Source: Pseudofabraea citricarpa | Taxonomy: Eukaryota > Ascomycota > Leotiomycetes > Helotiales > Dermateaceae | Assembly: GCA_029641185.1 (NCBI GenBank) | Contig: JAPWGK010000011.1 | Coordinates: 1,116,001 to 1,180,000 of the forward strand | Direction of reading: 5' to 3' | DNA length: 64,000 nucleotides | The notes under the pieces: model-generated | What the model was told of the DNA's origin: nothing | The model's database searches: none | Seen by the model: the letters and a program-made list of their open reading frames with translations, nothing else | Made by a program: the position numbers and the translations under genes | In this document: positions 23,730 through 34,936 of the stretch, piece after piece | Numbering within the stretch: the first letter of the stretch is position 1 | Layout of the letters: each line of letters starts with the position of its first letter

Positions 23730-25169
23730 TCATCTGAAGGGATCATACGAAGCTGTACACGCCCGTAGATCTGATATCAGTCCTGAAAGTGATTCTACAG
23801 GCATGCAGCAGGCTGATTGGCAGCAAGGGGTATTATCGCAAGCCATAATAAGCTTGTAGTACATGAATCGTTCTGATCGTAGCTCGTTGTCCAAGCCATG
23901 CTGTAGCATTCGCAGCTTATAAACCATGGTATCCAAGCACTCTGTAAGAGTCTTCCCTGGATTGGCGTTAACCGTAAGTGGTAGATTGATTGTGTCCCAT
24001 TCCTGCAATAGGTTGATCTGATGATGGGGTCCCTCGAACTCGTTCTTGATTTCATCACACATTTGCTCAATGCTGAGGCTGTTCACACTCATCTGGGAAA
24101 TGTAGTACTCAAAGGCCCGATCTTTGAGCATTAGACTGAATGCAGACGGCAATCCTTCCCGCGGCATTCCTGCCATCCGGCACAAGGAAAGAAAGATCTT
24201 GAACTTGTAGTCGAATAAATCGTTATTGCCTGCATACTTTTGCTCATCCGTGTACAGCTCTACTAGCGCCTCAATTTCTCTAGAGTGTGTGTCTGGCGAG
24301 TACGTGGCTAGAATCATTTCGATTGATCCTTTCTCTTTCTCTTTCTCTTCCAATATAGGCTGAATGTGAACAGGGAACTTGTTGGCCTCGGAGTCAAGCT
24401 TGTGCTCAGGCTGTGCTACTGCTGGTGTAGTTCGATGCGGTAGCAGCGATGATTCATGCCCGTACTGGGAAGTAGCTTCATCATTCAAAGTGGGATCTGG
24501 AGTGTTATTGAGCCCTTGTCTTGACAGGTTCTTCGGTGTGCTTCCCTCGAATCGTTCTTGTTCAATTGTCGTGTGTTGTATGTTTTCTTCGGGCTTTTTC
24601 TGTTCCTGTTGATTCTGAGGCGCTATCAACTCGGAGGGTTTTGCCTTGGCGGCTAGCCGTTCCTGATAGGTTGACCAGCTCTCATAGGCTGGCCATGTCT
24701 CAAAGGTTTGCTGATTCAGCAGCTCCAATAGATGGGTTGTGATCATCTTGTCGTCCTTCTTGATAAACACTCCACTTGCAAATAAAATATCCCGCAAGTC
24801 TATTAATCCTTCGGCCCCTGCTTTGCAGAAGTTTTCCATTTCCCATCCATGAAATTCCTCTTTGTATAAGACCCACATGGCATTTCCAAAGTGGTTAGTT
24901 TTCTTGTATGCTTCGACTCGTTCTGCTACGTATTTCGCGAGTTCTTGACTGGATGCGGCTTTCAAATCCCTCATCGCGCTCTCTCCGTCCAACGCCTTTG
25001 ATTCTGCTGCGCTTGATGTTTTAAATATGCCGCTGTGATGCCGGGGTGTAGAGCTCAGAGGAGAGGCAAGATAGCGTACACTCTGTGGTTTTGCCATTCC
25101 TAATCTTGAGTCGACAGGCATCGTCATGAGATCAAGACTTTGGTGGTGTCCGAGGGTGAATATTCGCAC
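23730..25169 (-). CDS. Retrotransposon Gag-like protein, 479 aa
   Basis: This is one uninterrupted frame. The N-terminal half holds a helical segment (LAKYVAERVEAYKKTNHFGNAMWVL) and a polar, Gln/Glu-rich linker. The C-terminal half has the helical core seen in Gag proteins of fungal LTR retrotransposons: DLFDYKFKIFLSLCRMAGMP, then LPSAFSLMLKDRAFEYYI. The frame ends soon after and has no CCHC zinc knuckle, protease or polymerase. So it is either a gag-only non-autonomous element or a domesticated gag. The frame is intact although the flanking repeats have diverged, which hints at selection or a young insertion. The ATG at 25169 is the first in frame. Confidence 0.75.
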   Translation of the reverse strand: MRIFTLGHHQSLDLMTMPVDSRLGMAKPQSVRYLASPLSSTPRHHSGIFKTSSAAESKALDGESAMRDLKAASSQELAKYVAERVEAYKKTNHFGNAMWVLYKEEFHGWEMENFCKAGAEGLIDLRDILFASGVFIKKDDKMITTHLLELLNQQTFETWPAYESWSTYQERLAAKAKPSELIAPQNQQEQKKPEENIQHTTIEQERFEGSTPKNLSRQGLNNTPDPTLNDEATSQYGHESSLLPHRTTPAVAQPEHKLDSEANKFPVHIQPILEEKEKEKGSIEMILATYSPDTHSREIEALVELYTDEQKYAGNNDLFDYKFKIFLSLCRMAGMPREGLPSAFSLMLKDRAFEYYISQMSVNSLSIEQMCDEIKNEFEGPHHQINLLQEWDTINLPLTVNANPGKTLTECLDTMVYKLRMLQHGLDNELRSERFMYYKLIMACDNTPCCQSACCMPVESLSGLISDLRACTASYDPFR

Positions 25170-25434
25170 GGAGGAAAGAATTAGATGTAGGGTCGAATCC
25201 TTCTACGAAGAAGACGATGGTGTCGTATATCAAGTTTGTAAAAACAGTTCGCAATGCCTTTTGGGGGGTGGATTTCAGAAGAAGGGTACTGTACAAAGAA
25301 GTCAGTTCGCAAAAGAGGAGGAAAGGTAGAGGGCCTTCTACAAAGATCTTGATGGATTCACGCACCGGCAATGTATCAGTTTCCAATACTGTCGTGGGTC
25401 GTATTGTCGATTGACCAATGGGATTGATACAGTA

Positions 25435-25690
25435 TGTAGCTGATCTAAAGTCAACAAAGTGATCAGTGTCGATTTACTTCCCTTGGAGGTGATCGGGGGG
25501 TGCTGCGGCTTACCTAGCTCTAGATAGGAGTACTGTGTATTCACTGTATCTAGGTGCTTGAGTTAAGTTGTAAATTCAGGAACGAGGGATCGCACCAGGT
25601 TATATATTGTAGCTACATATTCACCATAGATCATATAGGCCATACAAGGTCATATTACTTCTCAGGTGGGCAATAGTGAATATTATACCA
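25435..25690. repeat. Right LTR-like direct repeat
   Basis: It is the partner of the repeat at 23334-23584. Its right part also aligns: GCTACATATTCACCATAG here against GCTACCTACTCAACATAG there, and TCAGGTGGGCAATAGTG against TCAGGTGGGTTATAGTG. Confidence 0.6.
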
Positions 25691-26149
25691 GCAGCAACAT
25701 CTACAGCTTCCAAAGTAGCTATTATGTCAAAATCATAACGAACACGTGTTGACGTTGACTATACATTTGCACAAGTTGCTGTGGGCTGGAGGTATATGTC
25801 TCTGGCAATTTTGGCATTGAATCTGCTGGGGTTGGCCCCTTTACTCTGGGTGAGGATCTTGTGAGTGCCGATGTAGGTAGACCAGATCGAAGTACGTTCT
25901 CTACACTGTCTTTCATATCATTGATTCGAATCTTAAACTTAATAGATTTATATTTGAATTTCAAATACAAACACGGGACGCTGGCCCAAGAATTTATCAG
26001 CTGCATTTAAGGTCTAGGAACCCAGAAATTACAGTCTTATCTGCTCCAAAATTGCCAACAACGAACTTCGAAATCAAGTCAATACCTGATATCAAAGTAT
26101 TTGCATAAATTATAGTATGTATGCATCCGAGCTTCCAACTCACAAGTGC
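25691..26149. other. Intergenic between repeats
   Basis: A 94-codon minus-strand frame (25722-26006) shows no family resemblance. I see nothing else I can support. Confidence 0.3.
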
Positions 26150-26595
26150 AGTTTGTACTAGAGCAAATCTTACATCAAAGGTACAATTGCGTCAGATATT
26201 GCCGCACAATCGTTGTATATAACTCCATCTGCACACCTTACTCATGAGGAGCATTGTGATATAGAGGTGATGATGAAAGACAAATAATCCACAATTGCAC
26301 ACCCAAATGGCCACCTCTCTGCAAATGTGAAGGTTGATATTGGAGTCTCTCGGGAGTCGGGATATTGATGTAGAAAGTGTCAATGTATTCCGAACCGCAA
26401 GGTGAAGGTAATATACACTTTTATCTATATCAAAACAAGATAAGAAAGAGAACTTGAATATATCTTATATATTTCAGTTTGATTTTATATACTTAAATAT
26501 ACTTTTAAAACTAAATAGCAAGAAAATGCTAAGCGATCTGATTACTATTAGTTGATAGAGGGAGGGGCTCTCTGATATAATTAAGAATATTATAA
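26150..26595. repeat. Dispersed repeat, RIP-mutated copy
   Basis: It aligns, in the same orientation, with 37360-37797 over roughly 440 bp. Compare AAACTAAATAGCAAGAAAA here with GAACTGAATGGCGAGAAAA there, and GGGGCTCTCTGATATAATTAAGAA with GGCTCTCTGATATTACTAAGAA. Most differences put A or T in this copy. The two copies share a right end just after AAGAAT. A solo LTR is the simplest reading; no coding capacity is visible. Confidence 0.7.
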
Positions 26596-26942
26596 GTGGA
26601 GTAACAAAAGAAAAAGCACAGACTAGTATACTTATACCTAAGCCCGCAACTAAAGTAAGTAGTAATAAATCAGCTAAAGAGCAAGAAACTTAGAAACTAT
26701 TATTAGTATTATTTAACCCATAATTAAAGCCAAGGTAAACGACTCCTTATCTCGTAAAGCTATGGTTAAGTTGGTAGTAAAACTAGACTCGAATCTCTAC
26801 TCGCAGCCATTAGTAACCACTAGAACATCTTTATAAGACTTTACAGGCTTGAATATATCCAGAATTTGCTAAGCGTAGTGCCACGAATTCACACGTGACT
26901 TTCTGACTCGGCATGAGCCGTTCGTTGCCTTGATAATCTCAC
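26596..26942. other. Short flank between dispersed repeat and TIR element
   Basis: The stretch is A+T-rich but, unlike the element to its right, still has normal CA and TG. A broken reading frame rich in Lys, Pro and Ser may be a relic of transposon coding sequence. No gene is supported. Confidence 0.3.
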
Positions 26943-26944
26943 TA

Positions 26945-27000
26945 CAGGTCGGGTCACCCACTGGGATTAGCTGCCGTCACCTGCCCGATTCGGCTAGCGC
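26945..27000 (+). repeat. Left terminal inverted repeat
   Basis: It pairs with 31636-31691. About six of 56 positions differ, and two of these (first base C/T, and CTGGG/CTAGG) are RIP-type changes. TA at 26943-26944 precedes it. Confidence 0.9.
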
Positions 27001-27009
27001 GTACCTACC

Positions 27010-30000
27010 TTAACCTCTCCTACTAATTCCTTTCTCTTCCTTAATAACTATAACTACTATAATAACTACTATAATAACTATAATTATAATTATAATAACT
27101 CTTTATAAGAATATAATATATCTCTAAACGCTTTATAATATATTATAGGCTAATTAGATATTATAGGAATATTATTTATATTATTTTACGCTCGTAGAAC
27201 GTCCTTTAGGCGTTAACTCGTTCTTTATAATAATATAATAGCCTCTTTTCTTATAATTTACGCGCGCGTTTTTTTCTAATTATTTATATCTTTAGGTAAT
27301 TTATTACTAATATATTCGTAATATATTAGGAAGACGAAAAGCTCTTTGTTAGTCCTAGAGAATTATTCTATTATATTAGATATATAAATAATAATATTAT
27401 ATATAAATATAAGATAAATAATTCTTTATTTTATATATAATATATTACTAATATATTAGTAATATATTAGGCTCGATTTTCGACTATAAGAAATCTATAT
27501 ACTTATATCCTTAATTATAGTATTCGTATTATAATAGTTTGGAAGAGTATAATCTTTACTAAGAAGAGTCGTTTTATAATTAATATAAAAGCCCTCTATT
27601 AATATATTAGAAATAAATTACTAATATATTATAGAGTTTTACTAGGCGATTATAAAGAATCACGACCTTTTATTTATTCTAGCTAATAAAACTAATAATA
27701 ATATTACTCTAATAATTACTTTTCCTTTAATATCTTTTACTCTAATTAAGGGTTTACTAAAGCCTTAGCTTCTTAAAAAGAAGTAACACCGTTTTTTTAT
27801 CTCTAAAAAAACTAATAGTTTTATAAGTATTTTTAAATTAATTAATAATATATTACTAATATATTATAATATAATAAAGTTATAATAAAGCGTTTAAGTA
27901 ATTATAAGTCTAAGTATAAGACGTATAAAAAAGTAAAAACTAATAAGTTATTCCTAATATATTATAAATATATTCCTAATATATTACCTTAGAATACCCT
28001 AATACGTGTGAAACTTATAATATTTTCGATAATTTTACTAATTCGAAAGTAAAAAAAAAAAATAAGCTAATTTACCTTAGTTTTTATTTAATTACTTTTA
28101 TTTCTCTAACTCTATTAAATAATAATACTAAGAGAGCTACTACTAAGAGAGCTATTACTAAGGGAGCTATTAAGGGAGTTATTAAAAGAGCTATTAAGAG
28201 AGGAAATTAAAAATAAATTTAAGAATAATTTCGAAATAAATTAATAATATATTTATAATATATTAAGCGCGAAGTTTTAAAGATATCTAATAAAAGCCTA
28301 ATTTTTTAATATTATTATTATTACTAGTAAACGTGATTATAATAAATAATACTTAGTAATAAAATAATTTATTTTAAGTTTACTTTTAAAAGAAAAAAAA
28401 AATATAAAAAGTATATAATATATTATAAATATATTCCTAATATATTACTTATATTTATCTAATAATAAGTTTTCCTCCTCCTAATATAAGCGTAACTATT
28501 ATTTAGTTATATTTATCTCTAATTATTTATTCTTTAACTTAATATAATAAATTCGAGTAAACTTAGCTTTATTATAAAAGATATTAGCCTAAGAGTAATA
28601 TAAAGATTTAATCGTATTATAATATATTAGGAATCGATTATAAATATATTAGTAATATATTCTATAAAACTAACCTTTTATTATAACTTCTTAATTAAGA
28701 TCTAGTAAATCCTAAGGATAAAGCTTAAGAAAGAATAAGTAAGCTATTATCTTTTTAATCTAAATTATCTTATTATTCTAAGTTTTACTTTTTCCTAGCT
28801 TTTGAAACTATAATATATTAGTAATATATTAAGGATATATTATAAAAGGGAAATATACGAAATCTTATTTATATATAAAAATATCGTATAAATAAAAAGC
28901 TATTACGCTATATATAATTTATATTATATTATATTTTACTATTAAATTAAAGTATATCACGTTAATTAAGTATTTATCTACTAACCTATTAGTAATAGAT
29001 TTATAATATATTAATAAACGATTATATATAATTTTACTACTTTTAGTAAAATAATTCTTACTTTAATTAAATTACTCTTAAAATAAGTTTATTTTATTAT
29101 ATTTATATACTACTTTTAATTCTAGAATTTACTAACTAGGATTTAATTATAATAAAGATTTAACCTTAATATAATATAAGGCTACTTCTTATACTTAGCC
29201 TAAGCTTTAACCTAGGCCGAAGTTAAGGGGTTACCTAAAGAATATTATTAATATATTCCTAATATATTAAGAATATATTATAAACTAATTAGTAGATTAT
29301 ATAAAGTATAATACTCTTATAATAATTAGATATATAATAATTATTTTATTAGTTATTATATAATTTTACTAGAAGGACTTATTCTTATAATAATAATAAT
29401 TCCTCTTTTAAAATAGATATTATAATAAATAATTATATACTAGACTTAGAACTATTATAGTCGCTTAAATTTATTAATATCTAAAAGATACTAGCTAAAT
29501 CCTAGGTAATATATTAGTAATATATTAGTAAGAAATTAGGAATATATTATTAGATATTTGCTTAGAGTTTATATTTATTATAATATAAAGAAATCTTATT
29601 TTATAAAGATATTATTATTTAATTAACTAGTTATTATTTTATATAATTATAATTCGAAATATCTTATAAAATATTTTATAATATATCTTAGTATTATCTT
29701 AGTTAATAAATATATAAATAAATATTATATCTTATATAATATATTAGTAATATATTCTAAATATATTTAGGATTACTTACTTTTATTAACTTATAGGAGA
29801 AAAGCTATAAAAATAATCTTAAAGATATTTATATTACGAACTCTCTTAAAAGATATATTAACCTTAAAGGATTTAAGTATTAAAAGAACTTAAGTAACTT
29901 ATTTAAAATAATAGATAGCTATAAAGTTCTTTTAATTAATATAAATAAATTAAATATACTATAATATATTAGAAATATATTTAGAATATATTAATAATTA

Positions 30001-31600
30001 AGCTTATTACGTTTTCTTTATTCTAATAATTTATTATATACTTGTAGTATAATCCTTTAATCTCTTAGTCGTAGGGGTAAAAAAGTAATTATTACTTTTG
30101 TAGAATTAAACTTATTTTATTATAATTAATTAGACTCTTATATATCTCTCTAATAATTATTTTATTAAACGAGATATAAAAGAATACTAAAAGAGGATTT
30201 TTAAGTAATATTATTATAATATATTAGTAATATATTCTAGATAAATTATTAATATATTACTAGTAATAAACCTAGGATTATTAATTTATTATATAACTAA
30301 GATTAGGCTTATAATTAGATCTTTTAGCGTATAAGAAAGTAATAGGAGTAAGTAAATATAAATATTATATAATACTTATATAATATATAAGTACTCTTAT
30401 AAGTTATAAGGCTAATATAAGTAGAATTAGACCTTATAAGTATATTAGATAAGCTTATTATCTCCCTAAATATAATTAATTTTTATAATATATTAGTAAT
30501 ATATTTCAAATATATTCTAAATATATTATCTATTATATACTTTTCTCCTAGCTATATATTATATAATTATTATATAAAATTCAGGTTACGTGTTAAAATT
30601 CGAATTAACTTATTAAATAAGGAATAATATCTCTTATAATAAGTTATCTTTTAATAAATAAAAAAAGTATTTATTCCCTAAGGCTAAGTAAATATAACTA
30701 AAAGCGTATATATAATTTCTAGAGATCGTCTAGTAATATATTAGTAATAGATCCTTAATATATTAGTAATATATTACTAGAGTATTTTTATAGCTAAATT
30801 AATATTTATAGCTTTCTTATTAGTTCTTATAAGCCTTTATTCGTTTAAATCGTTACTAAATAGCTAAGAAAAAGCTATTTACTTCTTTTCTTTTAGTTAA
30901 TATAAAATATTTTTCTCGTTTATTAATAATTATTTAAAGGTAATTTTCTTTGATTTTTATATAAGTAAAATTTAAGATTTCTAAGTCTAAAAATTTATAT
31001 ACTAATACTCTAGTATAATTAAAGGTTATTCTCTAGTAATAAGTATTATTTAAGAAGCTAGAATAAGCTCCCTTTTAGGTTCTAACTTAATAAGAGTAAA
31101 ATTAAACCTAAATATATTAATAATATATTACTAATATATTATATAAAACTTATATTCTAATATAAGATATTAATCTCTTATAATAATATTCGTATTACGT
31201 TTATAATATACGTAACTTTATATTCTAATATATTTAGGAATTTGGGGAGATCCTTAACGTATATTACCTCTTATACTCTTACTAGAGTATATATACTTTT
31301 ATTAAAGATAATAATATCTTTATCCTATAATATATTAGTAATATATTCCTAATATATTATATATAAGTTTACCTTATCTTCTAGTCTTTTATTCTCTCTA
31401 TTATCTTATAGTATTACTAGGTCCTTATACTCTAGTATCTTATTATTACTCTAGGTATTACTAGCTAGAACTTCGAGTAAAATATTTATAGTAATAGATT
31501 AGTAATATATTTAGAATATATTAATAAAATTAGTACTTAGAATAACGTATTTAGATATCAAAAGATATAGAATAGGATTTTTCCTTCTACGAAATTTTTA
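27010..31600. repeat. Recurring AATATATTA palindrome clusters inside the element
   Basis: About twenty clusters of the form TAATATATTAGTAATATATT, often followed by CCTAATATATTA, recur through the element. Approximate centres are 27315, 27455, 27620, 27855, 27970, 28250, 28435, 28640, 28830, 29000, 29260, 29525, 29750, 29980, 30240, 30510, 30755, 31130, 31345 and 31510. Spacing is 115-370 bp with a mean near 220. The sequence between clusters shows no obvious repetition. Confidence 0.75.
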
Positions 31601-31635
31601 ATATAGCGGGTCGGCTACTCCGCGCCAGCGTTCGG

Positions 31636-31691
31636 GCGCTAGCCGAATCGGGCAGGTGGTGCGAGCTAATCCTAGTGGGTGACCCGACCTA
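31636..31691 (-). repeat. Right terminal inverted repeat
   Basis: It is the reverse complement of the left repeat over about 56 bp, followed by TA at 31692-31693. Confidence 0.9.
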
Positions 31692-31810
31692 TAGTCTCCT
31701 TGACAATGAAAGAGATGTCCGCCCCATTGATAGTCTCCCAAACGTCATCACATTTCCGTTCAATGACAAGCCTACTCCTTTAGAATGTCATCTAGGCGGG
31801 AGTCAGATCT

Positions 31811-33098
31811 ATGCATCTCTCTACACACCCTGTTCCATATCCAGGACTCAAATATCATATCATGAATATTCAATCCAAACCCCCTCAACACGCTACACCT
31901 CCAGATAGCTTCACCAGCACGCCCTTGACCCCTCCCCCGACCGACGAGAGGTCAAGTTCGGTATCGTGCATTTTCAAGGAAATCAGGAAACGACAGCAAG
32001 GCCGCAGCTTGACGAATATCCCCTGGGCTGGCTACGCGTTGGACCCAAAAGGGTACGAAGACCTGTTGCATAGGCTGAAAAACGAAGAGTCCCTCTGTGG
32101 TTTTGTGGAACATAAACTTCGGTATGGACAATTGCAATTATATACCCTCCATTCAATCCTATCCTTTATGCATGGATGACACTAGTCAATTGCGTACAGA
32201 TACGATTATTTCCCCTGCGCCAGCCGACTCGTCCTTCGAATGCCCACTCTCTTACACGAACAATTTACTGAAGATGTCGTCGACGAATTTAAATTCCAAT
32301 TGAAGTCTGTCCAAGGCGCGTCGGCAGCATTTGCAAAGGAGATCAGGTCCCCTGGCTCGGCAACAATCAAATTTCGCGACCAGGAATATGGCAAGCACGA
32401 TCCCGATGCCCAGTTCCGGCATCCGAAGGGGCAATATCCAGGAGTCGTAATTGAAGTATCGTATTCGCAGAAAAGAAAAGATCTAGCTCGCCTTGCTGAT
32501 GATTATATTCTTGGATCCGACGGCAATATCCGTACCGTCGTGGGCTTGGATATCGAATATAAAGGCAGTAAGGAAGCGACATTTTCTGTCTGGCGGCCGC
32601 ATTTCGAAACAAATGAAGCGGGCCAAAAAGAATTAGTCGCACAGCAAACTGTTACAAACCAGGTTCGTTTTACATAGTCTATCAAGCGTAATGTCTATAC
32701 CATATGCTTATAGTAAATAGGTTTTCCGTGACCATGATGGCAAGCCGAACACATCCCGCACAGGAGGCCTTCAACTCCGTCTACGAGACTTCACCACAGC
32801 CGCGTTGGCTGGGCCAGTGGGAGAGCTACGCGATCCGATATTTATCTCTGCCAATACCTTGTGTTCTTTTCTTGAGCGCGCAGAGGATGAAGCATCGATC
32901 GTTAGGGAGCAAATAGGTGTTGTTATACCTGCAGATCCTTCCGTGAGAAAGCGGCGCCGGGACTCCACGCCACCAGAAGAGCTCAAACACAACGACGAAA
33001 AAAGATGTCGGACGGATGAGAGCAGGGCAGAAGATCAAACCACAAAGGACGACTCCTCTTACAATGCCGGCTCTACGTCTGAGACGGACAGCACGTGA
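31811..33098 (+). CDS. Predicted PD-(D/E)XK-like nuclease-fold protein, 383 aa, three exons
   Basis: Introns at 32122-32199 (GTATGGAC...GTACAG) and 32663-32720 (GTTCGTTT...AAATAG) give one frame. Residues 60-110 contain WAGYALDPKGYEDLLHRLK. The core at 165-225 reads HDPDAQFRHPKGQYPGVVIE, then VSYSQKRKDLARLADDYI and IRTVVGLDIEYKG. That pattern is a Pro-Asp, a strand with Glu (E189), a following Lys/Arg-rich helix, then a strand ending GLDIEY. It resembles the PD-(D/E)XK nuclease fold as in Uma2-type proteins, although the usual Lys after Glu is Ser. I recall many copies of this family in ascomycetes without known function. The C-terminus is polar with a basic KRRRD. The second Met (31862) may be the real start. 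It lies just outside the TIR element. Confidence 0.65.
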
Positions 33099-34936
33099 TT
33101 TGAGCCGAAAGGAAATTTGCCTGTTTCTACTAAGAAATCACTGCTAACCACCTTCGTACTCCTCGATGACTTTCGATTTCCCTTCTTTGCTGCGTGATTA
33201 GGCTCGCAGGAAGAAGAAAAAAGGGGGGTTCTTGGTTCTGGCTGAGAAGCTGGATTCCTAGAATAGTAGGTAGAGAGCCCTTGTCTAAGATAATGTATTG
33301 ACAGGATCAGGATGAGCCGATCTACCATTGTGGATTTCATAGAGGTTAATCTTGCGAGGGCGGCAAATGAATAGCAGTCCTAATCTTCAGATCACACGGC
33401 AACATATACTGCCGAACGCCTTCCCCTCCATAGTATAGGCAATGGACCGGCTTAAATAGACCGTCGGCCATTCGGCTGGTAGGAGACTGAAGGTGTTCGG
33501 TAAGGATATGATTGACACTAGTCGATAGAGGTTGCCAAAAGATTGACACATTACTTTTGCCACGGCTACTTTTCGAGTCTCGTAAAGCAGCGTACCTGGA
33601 TCGTCCCTAAGTCCGGCAAGCGAGGACAACATGGATTTCTTCCCAAGAATAGCTATTGTTCCTCGTCTGGAGTAGCGTCGTATCATCTTATGCTAGCTAT
33701 CGAATGCGCTTTTTGAAAGGTGGCAATAATGCTTGACGTATCTTATAATATATAGCAACCTCGTGACGCATTACAGGTTTTTCTAGCGCCTCTCTGCTAG
33801 AAGAGGTTTCCAATGCTTCGGGGTTGATCGGCTTTGAGATGGGTGGGCATTTGTTTTCGAGATTATACATTATATCATCCCCAATCCCAGGGCGTTTGAA
33901 CAAGCCTAAGAAAATCACTCCTTCTATTTAGCTGCCGTCTCCAACTCCGCTGCAGCAGAGGGGTTTCGGCAAGGTAGTGCATGCATGGCCTTGGACTACA
34001 CATGGTTTGAGGAACGGAGGAGCGGCCTGGCAGCATAGACTTGGTAATCATATTCTTTGTCCAGATATCTAGGGCTGAGTTGACGATTCCCAACTGGCCA
34101 TTCTCTAGAATAGTGACTGAGAATTAGAACATTTAATCCTTATAGTAAATATGCAAAGAAAGTCAGTTAACTTCCGATAATCGCGGGCTCACTTGTACTC
34201 ATAAATTGGCTTTGGTTCGTCACGGGAACACATACTACGCTTATATGAGGAGACGGTCGATATAAGCATCTAAAATCGCAGACTTCCAGCAGCTTAGCAA
34301 ACGGAAAATCAAATTAGTATGCCAAATATTCTTCGTTGAGTGTGGAGATTCTTCAAGAAGTATTTGCTCATATCACACAAGGCCTATTCTATTCCTATTC
34401 AAGTACCCCTCCTTACACCAGACTTCTGATCCTTCTTTCGAAGCTTTCACCTTGATTTCGTGAAGAAGTTCTCCTTTTAGAGGGGGAGTATATGGTCTAG
34501 GAAGTTATGCTCTATATCTATCTAGGCCTTGTCTTCACAGACCATCTTAGCTAACAGGCGAGAAACTGCAGCCTCCATTGACGGCTCCTTAGAGCGAGCA
34601 CATAATACTTCCGAAAATTACAGCAGAATGCCAAAGGCTAGCATAATGAAAACCCGAAGGTATTCCTTATCTATCAGTCGGTATGCACTCTTTCCCCTAG
34701 CTATTACGAGAAAACCACACTTCTCGCCGAAACCGCGCTCAAACATCTTTCCTAGCGCGTTTACAGGTCAAAACAAAATCTGTCACTGCCACCTTCAACG
34801 TATTTTATAATCATGAAACCCGAGGGCAAATAGAAATTATTAGTGTGCAATAATTTTATATCTAACACAAAAGTTAGGAAGACATCCAGATTAAACAAGT
34901 ACACTTGTCTAGATTGCTATATTTTAACAGCCCGAA
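33099..34936. other. Intergenic, fragments only
   Basis: Several minus-strand frames of 70-100 codons (33346-33686, 33697-34093) lie close together but do not splice into a recognisable protein. They may be relics. The rest shows nothing I can support. Confidence 0.35.

Larger units (their letters stand above)
23334..25690. mobile_element. Gag-only LTR-retroelement remnant or non-autonomous element
   Basis: Two direct repeats of about 250 bp lie on either side of a gag-like open frame. Both contain ATTCAGGAACGAGGGATC, and alignment extends in both directions. The internal part is only about 1.85 kb: no protease, reverse transcriptase, RNase H or integrase frame is visible. If these are true LTRs, the coding strand is minus and the right copy is the 5' LTR. 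Both copies can be drawn to begin with TG and end with CA, but I find no target-site duplication, so the ends are approximate. Confidence 0.6.
26945..31691. mobile_element. 4.75-kb TIR DNA transposon, saturated with RIP-type mutation
   Basis: Both ends carry matching inverted repeats of about 56 bp, flanked by TA on each side, which fits a target-site duplication. The left begins CAGGTCGGGTCACCCACTGG and the right, reversed, TAGGTCGGGTCACCCACTAG. Between them the sequence is nearly all A and T. CA and TG are almost absent: in most lines I can read none, while CC, CT and CG remain. That is the pattern left by RIP acting on CpA. No open frame of useful length survives on either strand, so any transposase is dead. 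TA duplications point to the Tc1/mariner/pogo group, though 4.7 kb is long for that group; nested insertion could explain the length. Confidence 0.85.

Noticed and set aside
27010..31600. Regularly spaced repeats considered as a CRISPR-like array
   Set aside because: Spacing varies from 115 to 370 bp, units are A+T palindromes of variable length, and the genome is eukaryotic.
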